Below are positions 13,951 through 21,589 of a DNA stretch of 28,917 bases, piece by piece. The notes under the pieces are model-generated. The model saw only the letters and a list, made by a program, of their open reading frames with translations, was not told where the DNA came from and searched no databases. Position 1 is the stretch's first letter; each line of letters opens with the position of its first letter. The stretch lies in assembly GCA_964639275.1 (NCBI GenBank), contig CAZXCQ010000045.1, forward strand, positions 1-28,917, given 5' to 3'. A program made the translations under genes and the position numbers. This DNA is from CAZXCQ01 sp964639275. Lineage in GTDB: Bacteria > Desulfobacterota > DSM-4660 > Desulfatiglandales > Desulfatiglandaceae.

Positions 13951-15446
13951 GCCTCTTGGACGGGGGATCTCCAGGTAATACGGGGGGCCACCGGGCCAAA
14001 TCTGATGTTCTTGAGACATCCCCACCAGACCCCCAGCTGGTAGGATAGCTGTTCCATGGTAAAATAGAAGAGAAACCACAAGGGGTTTAGGTGGGGCCTT
14101 TTGATCATGTAATCCACGATGCCGGTGATCAGGTGCATGCCCACGATGGTTGCAAAAACCACGGGCACAAAGGGGAGGAAGAAAAGACAGCATACGAGAT
14201 AATATCGGGATACAAATGCCGAGATATGATAGAAAAAAGAGAGGTATCCTCGAAACGCGGAAAGCGCTGTTTGAAAAAACCCTATGGGCATATTCTTCCG
14301 CCGTATCTTTCGCCATCTGGCAAAAAGATCCGTGAGGAGGACGATTCCCCCGAGGCCGGATAAGAGGAAGTTTCCCATAACAGGCCCAAGTAGAATAAGG
14401 ACCCAGAACACGGCCGCCGCAGGAGGTATATACAATCTCTTGGTCCGGCCAGTATGCAGGCGCTGTAGTAGAGGCTCTGAGGTGCCGTAGTCAAATCGCC
14501 TGAGACAGAATGATATCAGTCGATTCCGGTGTTTGTGGAAGACCCTGCCCATTGGCACATACGCCACAGGATAGCCCCGGTCCTGTAACCTCCAACAAAG
14601 ATCCACATCCTCTCCCACGACAAGGTCCTCCCTGAAACCGCCCAGCTCCAAAAAGGCCTCCCGCCTGACCAGGAGGTTACACGAAGGCACATAGAAAAAT
14701 GGATCATTTTCCCGCGAACTCTTAAACCGCGAGCCCATATTCAACGAAGACCTGACCGCTTCATATCGATCCAGGGTTTTTTTGTGAAAAAAGCTTTCAA
14801 CGAGGCCCCCGATGGCACCGAGTTCACCGTCTTTAAAGCCAGGGGTCAATTCCTTTAGCCACAAGGGGTCTGCGAGACAGTCCGAGTCAACAAAGGCGAG
14901 GATTTGCCCCCTGGCCCTCTTGGCCCCCAGGTTCCGGCAAAAGGGGGCCTGTCTGTGTCCCATTAGGGAGACAAGACGCACGGGGAAACGGGATACCGTC
15001 TCTGGCGTGTCATCAGTCGATGCGTCATCAACCACGATGATCTCCAGCTTATCCGGGGGATAATCGAGGTTCTCAAGCGACCGAAGACAGGCGGCTATCT
15101 CGATTGGACGGTCCCTTACCGGGATTATCACGGACACAGAGGGATAGTTGTCGACCCGCGAAACCCCTCTTCTTTCAAGGTACCCCTTGTGGACCAGCTC
15201 GTTCAAAAAGAGTTCGACCTTCTCCGGGTCGGCATCGCCCATTGAATCGCATATGGCTTTTGGGGTGAGAGGTTCTCCTCTCGACAATCGCTCAAATAGA
15301 GGCCGCCACCAGGGATTGAGACCGATTCCTTTTAGAGGGAAATGGAGAACCAGGACCAGCTTGCCGTCCTCCATGTGGCAATCAACCGACCCCGAAAGGC
15401 GGTAGCTGAGCGCCTCTAAGTGCCGCGTTTGTTGTATCTGCTTCAT
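13947..15446 (-). CDS. mftF: Mycofactocin-type glycosyltransferase MftF
   Basis: The start at 15446 overlaps the SDR stop as ATGA. The 499-residue product has an N-terminal wing of about 100 residues with a winged-helix-like part (LNELVHKGYLERRGV), seen in MftF proteins. A GT2 domain follows from about residue 102: SVSVIIPVRDRP, IIVVDDASTDDTPET, the metal-binding FVDSD (Asp187, Asp189), NLLVRREAFLELGGF and VGEDVDLCWR. The C-terminus holds several hydrophobic segments (about 335-475), so it is a membrane protein. Known MftF enzymes add beta-1,4-glucose chains to premycofactocin. Length is close to the actinobacterial proteins. The SDR sits upstream and a radical SAM gene downstream, both overlapping. 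Confidence 0.85.
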   Translation of the reverse strand: MKQIQQTRHLEALSYRLSGSVDCHMEDGKLVLVLHFPLKGIGLNPWWRPLFERLSRGEPLTPKAICDSMGDADPEKVELFLNELVHKGYLERRGVSRVDNYPSVSVIIPVRDRPIEIAACLRSLENLDYPPDKLEIIVVDDASTDDTPETVSRFPVRLVSLMGHRQAPFCRNLGAKRARGQILAFVDSDCLADPLWLKELTPGFKDGELGAIGGLVESFFHKKTLDRYEAVRSSLNMGSRFKSSRENDPFFYVPSCNLLVRREAFLELGGFREDLVVGEDVDLCWRLQDRGYPVAYVPMGRVFHKHRNRLISFCLRRFDYGTSEPLLQRLHTGRTKRLYIPPAAAVFWVLILLGPVMGNFLLSGLGGIVLLTDLFARWRKIRRKNMPIGFFQTALSAFRGYLSFFYHISAFVSRYYLVCCLFFLPFVPVVFATIVGMHLITGIVDYMIKRPHLNPLWFLFYFTMEQLSYQLGVWWGCLKNIRFGPVAPRITWRSPVQEA

Positions 15447-16273
15447 CCCGTCGCTGACCATCCCGCATCCACATTTACAACCGTCCCGGTAAGACACCGG
15501 CTTTCTTCAGAGAGCAACCAGCATACGGCACGGGCAACATCCCCGGGTGAAATGCGTCGATCCTGGAAGAGATGTCCTTGCGAGAAGTGCTGGTAGCTGT
15601 CCTCTTTCATGCCGATCTGAGAGGCCAATCCCTCCAGAACAGGCGATTCAACCGTCCCGGGGCATACGACGTTGACGTTGATGTTATGATCGGCAACTTC
15701 CATGGCCAGGGCCCTGGTGAATCCGATGATCCCGTGCTTGGCAGCACAATAGTGAACGCTTAACCCGAGCCCGACAAGCCCTGCCACCGAGGAGATGTTG
15801 ACTATTTTTCCGTAATGCCTGTCAATCATATGGGGCAGCGCGTGTTTGCAGCAGAAAAAGGCCCCCTTGAGACAGGTATCCACCACCTCGTTCCAGGCGC
15901 CCTCGGTCATCCGGACGATCGGATAAAGCGAGTTCACACCCGCGTTATTGACAAGGAAGTCCAGGTGGCCAAACGCCTCAACGCTCTTCTGAACCGCTAT
16001 CTTTACCGCTTCCTCGGACCTCACATCACAAATAAGGCCCAGGGCGTTCGCACCCTGAGAGGAGAGTTCTTTGACCGCCCTGTCCAATTGATCGGTTGAG
16101 GATAATGCATAGGGTATGGTCTCAAGATCCCCACATATATCGGCCAGGACAACCGACGCCCCCCGGCCGGTCAGTTCTCTGCCAATTGCCGAGCCGATAC
16201 TCCTGGCCCCACCGGTGATCAGCGCCACCCTCCCTTCAAATTCTTGAAAAGGCTTTTCAGGCAATATGATCAA
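15443..16273 (-). CDS. Mycofactocin-coupled short-chain dehydrogenase
   Basis: The 276-residue product is a classical SDR: TGGARSIG (residues 20-27) for NAD binding, NNAG (109-112), catalytic Ser161/162, Tyr175 and Lys179 in HYCAAKH. Residues about 42-75 (VLADICGDLETIPYALSSTD and on) form the extra loop after beta-2 that marks the mycofactocin-coupled SDR family; in known members it buries the NAD so that it cannot exchange and must be reoxidised in place. Mycofactocin is thought to be that oxidant. The start is uncertain: TTG at 16273 directly follows a G-run, and another TTG nine bases later is better spaced. The stop overlaps mftF. The substrate alcohol is unknown. Confidence 0.88.
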   Translation of the reverse strand: MIILPEKPFQEFEGRVALITGGARSIGSAIGRELTGRGASVVLADICGDLETIPYALSSTDQLDRAVKELSSQGANALGLICDVRSEEAVKIAVQKSVEAFGHLDFLVNNAGVNSLYPIVRMTEGAWNEVVDTCLKGAFFCCKHALPHMIDRHYGKIVNISSVAGLVGLGLSVHYCAAKHGIIGFTRALAMEVADHNINVNVVCPGTVESPVLEGLASQIGMKEDSYQHFSQGHLFQDRRISPGDVARAVCWLLSEESRCLTGTVVNVDAGWSATG

Positions 16274-16283
16274 TCCCCCCTTT

Positions 16284-16380
16284 TTGTATCAAATTAGCTT
16301 TTTTCAAAATCGGCACTTGGAGACGGCAATGGGGGTTCCGGAATCCCCATTGCCCGGCTTTCAAAAAACTAAAATGTTAC
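16284..16380 (+). repeat. Operon repeat, copy B (full length)
   Basis: Full ~97-bp copy: left end TTGTATCAAATTAGCTTTTTTC, central palindrome GGCAATGGGGGTTCCGGAATCCCCATTGCC at 16325-16354, right end ACTAAAATGTTAC. It is about 85% identical by eye to the reverse complement of copy C. Its right end supplies the last codons and the stop of etfB. Confidence 0.8.
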
Positions 16381-17245
16381 CCCTTTTCGAGTTTTTTGTC
16401 TTTAGGAACCCATGCTTAAGCAAGAAACCAATAATCCCTTCCGTTTGGGCCTCAGGGCTCCCTGTCAGGATCTCACCCCTTTTTTCTATGCGACTCCCGC
16501 CAAGCAACTGCTCGATCCGTTCATGGGCATCAAGCCGGCTATCGGGTGATGCGATCTCTCTGGGCCTGGGTCGGGGTGGAAAAATCCGGGCGGAAACGGT
16601 CCTGGACGCCCCCGGTTTTGGCGGGTAATCCAGTCTCTCGAGCGGAACACTGAGGGCGCGTTGTTTGTCCATATAGGACGGAGCGCGGCCGGTGCCATGA
16701 CCCATATCCACACTCAAGACCATCGGAAGCAGGCACTCAACGACCTCGCGGACCCCCCGCCCCGCACTTCTCTTGACCGCCAACAGGCGTTCATCCTTTA
16801 TCTCGGTCACCCCTGTAACGGCAGATACAAAAGGCATCCCCAAATGATGGGCCATAAATGCACCCACCTGTCCGTCTTGTCTGTCCAGAGACTCCTTTCC
16901 ACACAAGACAAGATCAGCCCCCAGATCCTTTGCGGCCTGCGCCAGTAAGCCGGACTTATACCATGGATCCTTACCATTCTCATGTTCAATCTGAAACAGG
17001 CGGTCGGCCCCCAAGGCCAAAGAGCGTCTCAGCTCCGGCTCGGCGATCATCGGCCCAAGGGTGATGACATAGATCTCTCCGTGACCCACCCGCTCCTTGA
17101 TTGACACGGCCATCTCCACCGCAGCTTCGTCATAGGGGTTGACCCGGTATACCCTGTCCTCGGGGGCCAGGAAATACTGTCCGGGGTCCATACCCGTCCT
17201 TGCGTAAATATGGCAGATCTGTTTGACGCACACAACAATTCTCAT
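16361..17245 (-). CDS. etfB: Electron transfer flavoprotein beta subunit
   Basis: The ATG at 17245 begins MRIVVCVKQICH, the normal EtfB N-terminus; upstream in-frame codons come from a repeat and are excluded. The 294-residue product contains NPYDEAAVEMA, VITLGP, ALGADRLF, DLVLCGKESLDRQDGQVGAF and KRSAGRGVREVVE, in the family order, so the AMP/flavin-binding core is present. It is somewhat longer than usual EtfB (about 255). The last residues are encoded inside repeat copy B, so the C-terminus was probably altered by that insertion. Unlike most genomes, etfB and etfA are not adjacent: the cytochrome and membrane oxidoreductase genes lie between them. It should pair with that EtfA and pass electrons from flavoproteins to the membrane. 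Confidence 0.9.
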   Translation of the reverse strand: MRIVVCVKQICHIYARTGMDPGQYFLAPEDRVYRVNPYDEAAVEMAVSIKERVGHGEIYVITLGPMIAEPELRRSLALGADRLFQIEHENGKDPWYKSGLLAQAAKDLGADLVLCGKESLDRQDGQVGAFMAHHLGMPFVSAVTGVTEIKDERLLAVKRSAGRGVREVVECLLPMVLSVDMGHGTGRAPSYMDKQRALSVPLERLDYPPKPGASRTVSARIFPPRPRPREIASPDSRLDAHERIEQLLGGSRIEKRGEILTGSPEAQTEGIIGFLLKHGFLKTKNSKRGNILVF

Positions 17246-17261
17246 AAGGACCTCGATTTTC

Positions 17262-17356
17262 TGTAACACTTTAGCGTTTTGAAACCCGGGCAATGGGGAT
17301 TCCGGAACCCCCATTGCCCTCTCCAAAAGCCAATTTTGAAAAGGCTAAATTCATAC
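17262..17356 (-). repeat. Operon repeat, copy C (full length, reverse orientation)
   Basis: The reverse complement aligns along its length with copy B. The centre, 17288-17319, is a 32-bp near-perfect palindrome (GGGCAATGGGGATTCCGG and its complement). It fills the gap between etfB and the membrane oxidoreductase gene. Confidence 0.8.
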
Positions 17357-17362
17357 GATTTC

Positions 17363-19234
17363 CTAACCCAGTGAGAAAGCTACCATCTCGATGATATCCT
17401 TTACCCTGGGAGGACCTTCCAGATCAAGGGACTTGAGGCCGTCATCCAGCATGGTCAGACAGTAGGGGCAGGCCGTGGCAACAAGGTCTACCCCGGCCTG
17501 CGTGATCTCTTTGGCCCGGATCTGATTGATTCGACGTCCCAGTCTCTCATGGAGCCACATCCGGCCGCCGCCGCCACCGCAGCATGACGTCTTTCTATCG
17601 CTGTGGTCTAATTCCTTGAGTGCCAGCCCGTCGATGGAAGCGATGATCTCCCTCAAAGGCAGTGAGATGTCGTTGATGCGGGCCAGGTAGCAGGGGTCGT
17701 GAACGGTGATGGTCTTGTTGAGGGGAAATCTGGGTCTAATCCGTCCCTCATGGATCAAATCGATTACAAACTGGGTGCCGTGTACGACCTCGATCTCCGC
17801 TCCCAGCGACGGGTATTCGTTTTTCAGGGTGTTAAAGCAATGCGGGCAGAGGGTTACGATTTTTTGAATGCCGTATTGCCTGAACCGGGCAATATTTTTT
17901 TTGGCTAGGTCCAAAAAAAGTGCCTCGTCCCCCATTCTCCTGGCCGGATCCCCGCAACAAAGCTCCTCTTTTGAAAGCATACCAAAACCGACTCCGCCCT
18001 CTCTCAGTATCCTGGTCAAGGCCCGGGGCACCTCTTGATATCCGGGATGAAACGCGCCCGAGCACCCGACCCACAAGAGGACCTCCGAATCCGGGGCTTC
18101 AGAGACCAGCGGCACGTCTCGATCAAACGCCCAGTCTCCCCGGTGTGCGGCCCCCTTTCCCTGGACATCCCCAAATATCTCCAGGTTTCGTATCATGGGT
18201 CTTGCTTCGGAAGGGAGTTGACCCTGCCGGAGGACCAGATATCTTCTCATATCGATGATCTTGTCCATGGGCTCGATATAGACGGGACAGGTTTCCACAC
18301 AGGCCATGCAGGTCGTACACGCCCATATCTCGTCGGTGGTAACGGCATCTTCCACGACCGGCAGCGAGAAGTCATCCCCTGCCTCCATCTGTTTCAGGAT
18401 ATCTCTCATCACCTTCCGGGGGGAAAGGGGTTTGCCGGAGATGGCAGCAGGACAGTTCTTCTCGCATCGACCGCAGGAGACACAGGCCTCGGCATCCATT
18501 AATTGCTTCCAGGTAAATTCCTCCAACCGGCCAGCACCGAGAGGGCCGTTTTGCAGGTCAACCGGTCTTGTGTCGCCCCGGGGTCCCCTTTTTCTGTAAT
18601 AGATGTTTATGGGCGAGAAGACCAGATGCCGCATAGACGTGAAAGGCAGCATGGCGATGAGAAAGAGGACCGAGAAAAAATGAAAACGGATCATCAACTG
18701 CATCAGAAGCGGAGAGCCTGGTAACCCGTTTGAAAGGACCCAACCCACCGGGTATGACCAGGAAAACCCCGCATGGACAATGCTAAGACGAGCGCCTTCG
18801 GCCACAAAACCGGTCAACAGAATAACCAAAAGGATAATCAGGGGAAAAAGAGAACCTTCCGGGGCCTGCCCACGGGTAAATGCGATCCTCCTTCCCAGGA
18901 AAAACAGCGTCCCCAAGAGCATGAGAAATCCCACCATCTCCCCCAGAAAGGACAAGATCCGCGCAACAGGCCGTGGGCCGGTAAGACCGAACTGGGCGAG
19001 AATGACCAGGAGCACCGGGATCACGACCCCCCAGAAGAGAAAAAGGTGGGGGATTCCGGTCAAGCGATCTTCGAGGATCTTTCTGTGCCCCAGCAGGTAC
19101 CTTAGAAGCCCTCTCCAGTCTCCACACCTCTCTTCACCCTGCCCCATCCGACAGGCCCTCAATCGTTTCCGAAGGCCCGCGGCCATCACGATAATCGCAA
19201 GTGTTGTCAGAAGGATGTCGAGGGCACTCAACAA
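17363..19234 (-). CDS. Membrane Fe-S oxidoreductase, EMO-type (cytochrome b plus two 4Fe-4S plus two CCG domains)
   Basis: The 623-residue product starts with about five membrane helices (residues 1-215, NarI/HdrE-like, with His-containing helices such as IRFHFFSVLFLIAML for haem b). Two ferredoxin-type clusters follow (CVSCGRCEKNC near 249 and CTTCMACVETC near 307), then two CCG domains (ELCCGDPARR near 426 with LCPHC near 463; TSCCGGGGGRMW near 551 with ACPYC near 589). This architecture is that of Etf:menaquinone oxidoreductase (EMO) and heterodisulfide-reductase-like proteins. Start is TTG at 19234 with GGGAG nine bases upstream. It lies 4 bases after the cytochrome gene and between etfA and etfB, so it most likely takes electrons from this Etf pair. 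Confidence 0.87.
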   Translation of the reverse strand: MLSALDILLTTLAIIVMAAGLRKRLRACRMGQGEERCGDWRGLLRYLLGHRKILEDRLTGIPHLFLFWGVVIPVLLVILAQFGLTGPRPVARILSFLGEMVGFLMLLGTLFFLGRRIAFTRGQAPEGSLFPLIILLVILLTGFVAEGARLSIVHAGFSWSYPVGWVLSNGLPGSPLLMQLMIRFHFFSVLFLIAMLPFTSMRHLVFSPINIYYRKRGPRGDTRPVDLQNGPLGAGRLEEFTWKQLMDAEACVSCGRCEKNCPAAISGKPLSPRKVMRDILKQMEAGDDFSLPVVEDAVTTDEIWACTTCMACVETCPVYIEPMDKIIDMRRYLVLRQGQLPSEARPMIRNLEIFGDVQGKGAAHRGDWAFDRDVPLVSEAPDSEVLLWVGCSGAFHPGYQEVPRALTRILREGGVGFGMLSKEELCCGDPARRMGDEALFLDLAKKNIARFRQYGIQKIVTLCPHCFNTLKNEYPSLGAEIEVVHGTQFVIDLIHEGRIRPRFPLNKTITVHDPCYLARINDISLPLREIIASIDGLALKELDHSDRKTSCCGGGGGRMWLHERLGRRINQIRAKEITQAGVDLVATACPYCLTMLDDGLKSLDLEGPPRVKDIIEMVAFSLG

Positions 19235-19238
19235 CGGG

Positions 19239-20006
19239 CTATCTCCCTGGACCGATGGATCTTTCAGACGTCTTTTTCAAAACCCATCTCACTCCGGCAA
19301 ACAACAAGACCCCTAAAAAGATGAGATAGAAGATGCCGGCCATCATGATCCCCGGGTGGGTCTTGAAATCGGCCTTTGGGTGGATATATCCCAGTAGAGG
19401 GGGCTGTCCTTTTGGGGGGAGATGGCATCTATGGCAGTCCTGATCATTGAGGGGCCCCTTTTCGCCATGCGCGGCCTGGCCCTGATGGCACCCGAGACAG
19501 TTGTTCTTATCATACGATACGCCAAAATCCTGCTTGCCGTGTGATGCGACCCTCAAGGATGGAAGCCATTCGAGCCACCCGGTCTCGCCACACTCGGCCG
19601 GGTGGCACCCCTTGCAGGTCTTTCGCAGATTCTGAGGATAGACCGAGGAAGATGGATGATCCTTCTTTAAAATGGAGTGGGGGGGGTGACACGACTGACA
19701 TCCGGGCCGAAGATCCTCTCCCGCCTTTAGGCCGTGGAGGTTTTCCTGCGCATGGCATCGTGAGCAGTCAACCGCCCCTGCCCCTTTGACCGTTTGATGG
19801 TCCGCTCCCCTGACACCGGTATGGCAGTCCAGACAGGTCATCTCGCTACCATGTACCGAACGGGTAAATTCTTCTACCGGGACCTCAAGCCTGCTTTCCC
19901 GGCTCCCCGCCTGATGGCACCTGACACAGTCTTCCATCCGATAGGCCATCGCACCATAGACCGGAAAAAGAAGGGATATCAAAACCCAGGCCACAAATAT
20001 CTTCAT
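19239..20006 (-). CDS. Membrane-anchored heptahaem c-type cytochrome
   Basis: The 255-residue product has a signal peptide (KIFVAWVLISLLFPVYGAMA) and seven CxxCH haem-binding motifs at residues 27, 58, 81, 103, 131, 170 and 191. Extra His residues near several motifs can serve as second ligands. A C-terminal membrane helix lies at about 219-242 (GIMMAGIFYLIFLGVLLFAG) followed by a basic tail, so the haem domain should face the periplasm. AAGGAGAGGGG precedes the ATG. The EMO-type gene follows after only 4 bases, which suggests one complex exchanging electrons between quinone and periplasmic haems. Related to the multihaem c3/NrfH-like classes, but the exact family is not certain. Confidence 0.88.
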   Translation of the reverse strand: MKIFVAWVLISLLFPVYGAMAYRMEDCVRCHQAGSRESRLEVPVEEFTRSVHGSEMTCLDCHTGVRGADHQTVKGAGAVDCSRCHAQENLHGLKAGEDLRPGCQSCHPPHSILKKDHPSSSVYPQNLRKTCKGCHPAECGETGWLEWLPSLRVASHGKQDFGVSYDKNNCLGCHQGQAAHGEKGPLNDQDCHRCHLPPKGQPPLLGYIHPKADFKTHPGIMMAGIFYLIFLGVLLFAGVRWVLKKTSERSIGPGR

Positions 20007-20034
20007 AGGGCTATCCCCTCTCCTTCCATTCTTT

Positions 20035-20326
20035 AGGGCTCGTTCAAAAATAATTTTGGCAGTATCAATTTAGCTTTCTTCAAAATTTGAACTTGAGTCA
20101 GGGGAATGGGGTTTCACAAAGTGTTACAATTAGCAGAATTGACGCTCAAATTTGGGTCAGATTTGGTTGCCACCATTGAGTGAAGCCACCCCAGAGAAAT
20201 AAGCTTCGCATTTCACGGGGCAGGCAGGAATAGCTGAACTATTTCGAGGACTTCACGATTGAGTGGCGACCGAAGATGGCCCAAAGCTGAGATGGGAAAA
20301 TGTTAAGTCATTTTTGAACGAGCCCT
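20035..20326. mobile_element. Fold-back MITE-like element with 16-bp perfect terminal inverted repeats
   Basis: The ends AGGGCTCGTTCAAAAA (20035-20050) and TTTTTGAACGAGCCCT (20311-20326) are perfect inverted copies. Inside, TTTGGGTCAGATTTGGTTGCC near 20151 mirrors the strand complementary to the 20230-20285 part (TTTGGGCCATCTTCGGTCGCC), so the whole element is an imperfect fold-back. Repeat copy D (from 20061) sits inside its left arm. No transposase is encoded. The right end overlaps the 3' end of etfA and supplies its final residues and TAA. Confidence 0.7.
20061..20130 (+). repeat. Operon repeat, copy D (internally deleted)
   Basis: AGTATCAATTTAGCTTTCTTC at the left, GGGGAATGGGG in the centre, then a jump to CAAAGTGTTACAA at the right end. 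The second half of the central palindrome is missing. It lies within the fold-back element. Confidence 0.6.
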
Positions 20327-21316
20327 TAACCGCTCAATTAACAGCGGCAGCACCTCGTGCACATCTCCCACCACGCCCAGATCTGCAAATCGGAAGATCC
20401 TCGCACGGGGGTCTCTATTAATGGCCACGACCAGTTGAGCCCTTTCCATACCAGCGGTAAACTCGTTGGCCCCGGAGATCCCGCAGGCAAAGATCAGGCG
20501 CGGAGCCACGGTCTTGCCCGTCTGACCGATCTGACGGTCAAAAGGAAGGGTCTGCCAATCGATCACAGGTCTCGTGCCCGCTACAGACCCACCCAGCAAA
20601 CCGGCCAGTTCATGGACGATCTCAAAGGATTTTCCCCGCCCCACCCCACGGCCTCCCGAGACAATGATCTCCGCCTCTTCAAGATCGAGGTCCTGAGGTG
20701 CTGCGTCGATGATCCTGACCGTGCGAGTCTTCAAATGGTCGGGCGATACATCCAAGGCCGCGAGAAAAATCTCGACCGGTTTACCCGCCTCAGGATCGGG
20801 GGTGCTCAGGACCGACGGCAAGAAACTGACAATAATAGGCCCCGGGTGATCAAAATGGATCTCCTCGAACAGATGGCCATTTGACACGGGGCGGACAACA
20901 AAGGGCCGTCCGTCCGGGTCGATTCTGAGGTCCGCAGCCCGCGTCACCAGGGTTGTATCGAGCAGGGCGGCAAGCCGCGGGCAGAGATCAGCCATCTCCG
21001 GCGTATGGGCCGTCAGGATCATGTCGGGATGATGGGTCTCTGCAAGGTTGAAGAGGGTCTTTGTAAAGAGCTCTCCCTGATAATGGATCAGGGTCTTATC
21101 CTCCACATACAAGACCTTTGTGGCACCATAAGCCCCCAATTTTTCTAAATCCGGTGCCAGGCCGCTGCCCAGGGCCACAGCAACCACAGCGCCGTCTCGG
21201 CCCGGCCCGGAAAGGAGGCGCCTTGCCTCGGCGATCAACCCGAAGGTCACCGGTTCGAGGGCACCTCCTCTCTGTTGAACAATGATCCAGATGTTTCCCA
21301 ATCTTGATCTATCCAC
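20303..21316 (-). CDS. etfA: Electron transfer flavoprotein alpha subunit
   Basis: The 337-residue product has an N-terminal EtfA domain (IWIIVQQRGGALEPVTFGLI) and the C-terminal FAD domain: SGGRGVGRGKSFEIV, IGQTGKTVAPRLIFACGISG, AINRDPRARIFRFADLGVVG. These are the conserved flavin-binding stretches, so it should be functional. The likely start is GTG at 21316 (GGTGGA just before it). The last residues after LIERL (RARSKMT) and the stop come from the terminal repeat of the fold-back element, so its native tail seems replaced. It lies after the OYE pair and before the cytochrome, with long gaps filled by repeats. Expected partner: EtfB at 16361-17245. Confidence 0.92.
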   Translation of the reverse strand: MDRSRLGNIWIIVQQRGGALEPVTFGLIAEARRLLSGPGRDGAVVAVALGSGLAPDLEKLGAYGATKVLYVEDKTLIHYQGELFTKTLFNLAETHHPDMILTAHTPEMADLCPRLAALLDTTLVTRAADLRIDPDGRPFVVRPVSNGHLFEEIHFDHPGPIIVSFLPSVLSTPDPEAGKPVEIFLAALDVSPDHLKTRTVRIIDAAPQDLDLEEAEIIVSGGRGVGRGKSFEIVHELAGLLGGSVAGTRPVIDWQTLPFDRQIGQTGKTVAPRLIFACGISGANEFTAGMERAQLVVAINRDPRARIFRFADLGVVGDVHEVLPLLIERLRARSKMT

Positions 21317-21417
21317 TCCACCTACTCTGATTTATATAGCTTTTCGGATAAATAGTTTTACCGATTCCAAGGATGTGAAATCTGCAACCAAATGTTTTAA
21401 ATACAAAATCGACTCCT

Positions 21418-21555
21418 TGTAACACTTTAGCCGTTTAAAACCCGGGCAATGGGGATTCCGAACCCCCATTCCCCTGTCTCCGTTCTAATTTTGAAGAAAG
21501 CTTGTATAATGAAATAGAGTCAATATAGCTATCAGAAGCCCTAAATTGATACGAT
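21418..21555 (-). repeat. Operon repeat, copy E (with a ~44-bp insertion)
   Basis: Read on the minus strand it has the left end CGTATCAATTTAG, an inserted stretch of about 44 bases, then CTTTCTTCAAAATT, the palindrome (GGGAATGGGGGTTCGGAATCCCCATTGCCC), and the right end CGGCTAAAGTGTTACAAGG. It fills most of the gap between etfA and the second OYE gene. The part nearest etfA, 21317-21417, shows nothing else. Confidence 0.7.
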
Positions 21556-21589
21556 TTCTTCTGAAATCCACAATCCACAATCCGCAATC

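Noticed and set aside
12790..14316. A longer, 508-residue radical SAM protein
   Set aside because: The first 122 codons overlap mftF in another frame and have no family similarity; the ATGA overlap at 13950 fits the true start.
18780..19316. Long plus-strand open frames opposite the cytochrome/EMO genes
   Set aside because: They are antisense to clear haem and Fe-S proteins and have no recognisable domain or ribosome binding site.
16284..21555. A CRISPR array made of the repeated palindromes
   Set aside because: Copies are far apart, in both orientations, of variable length and separated by whole genes; there is no regular spacer.
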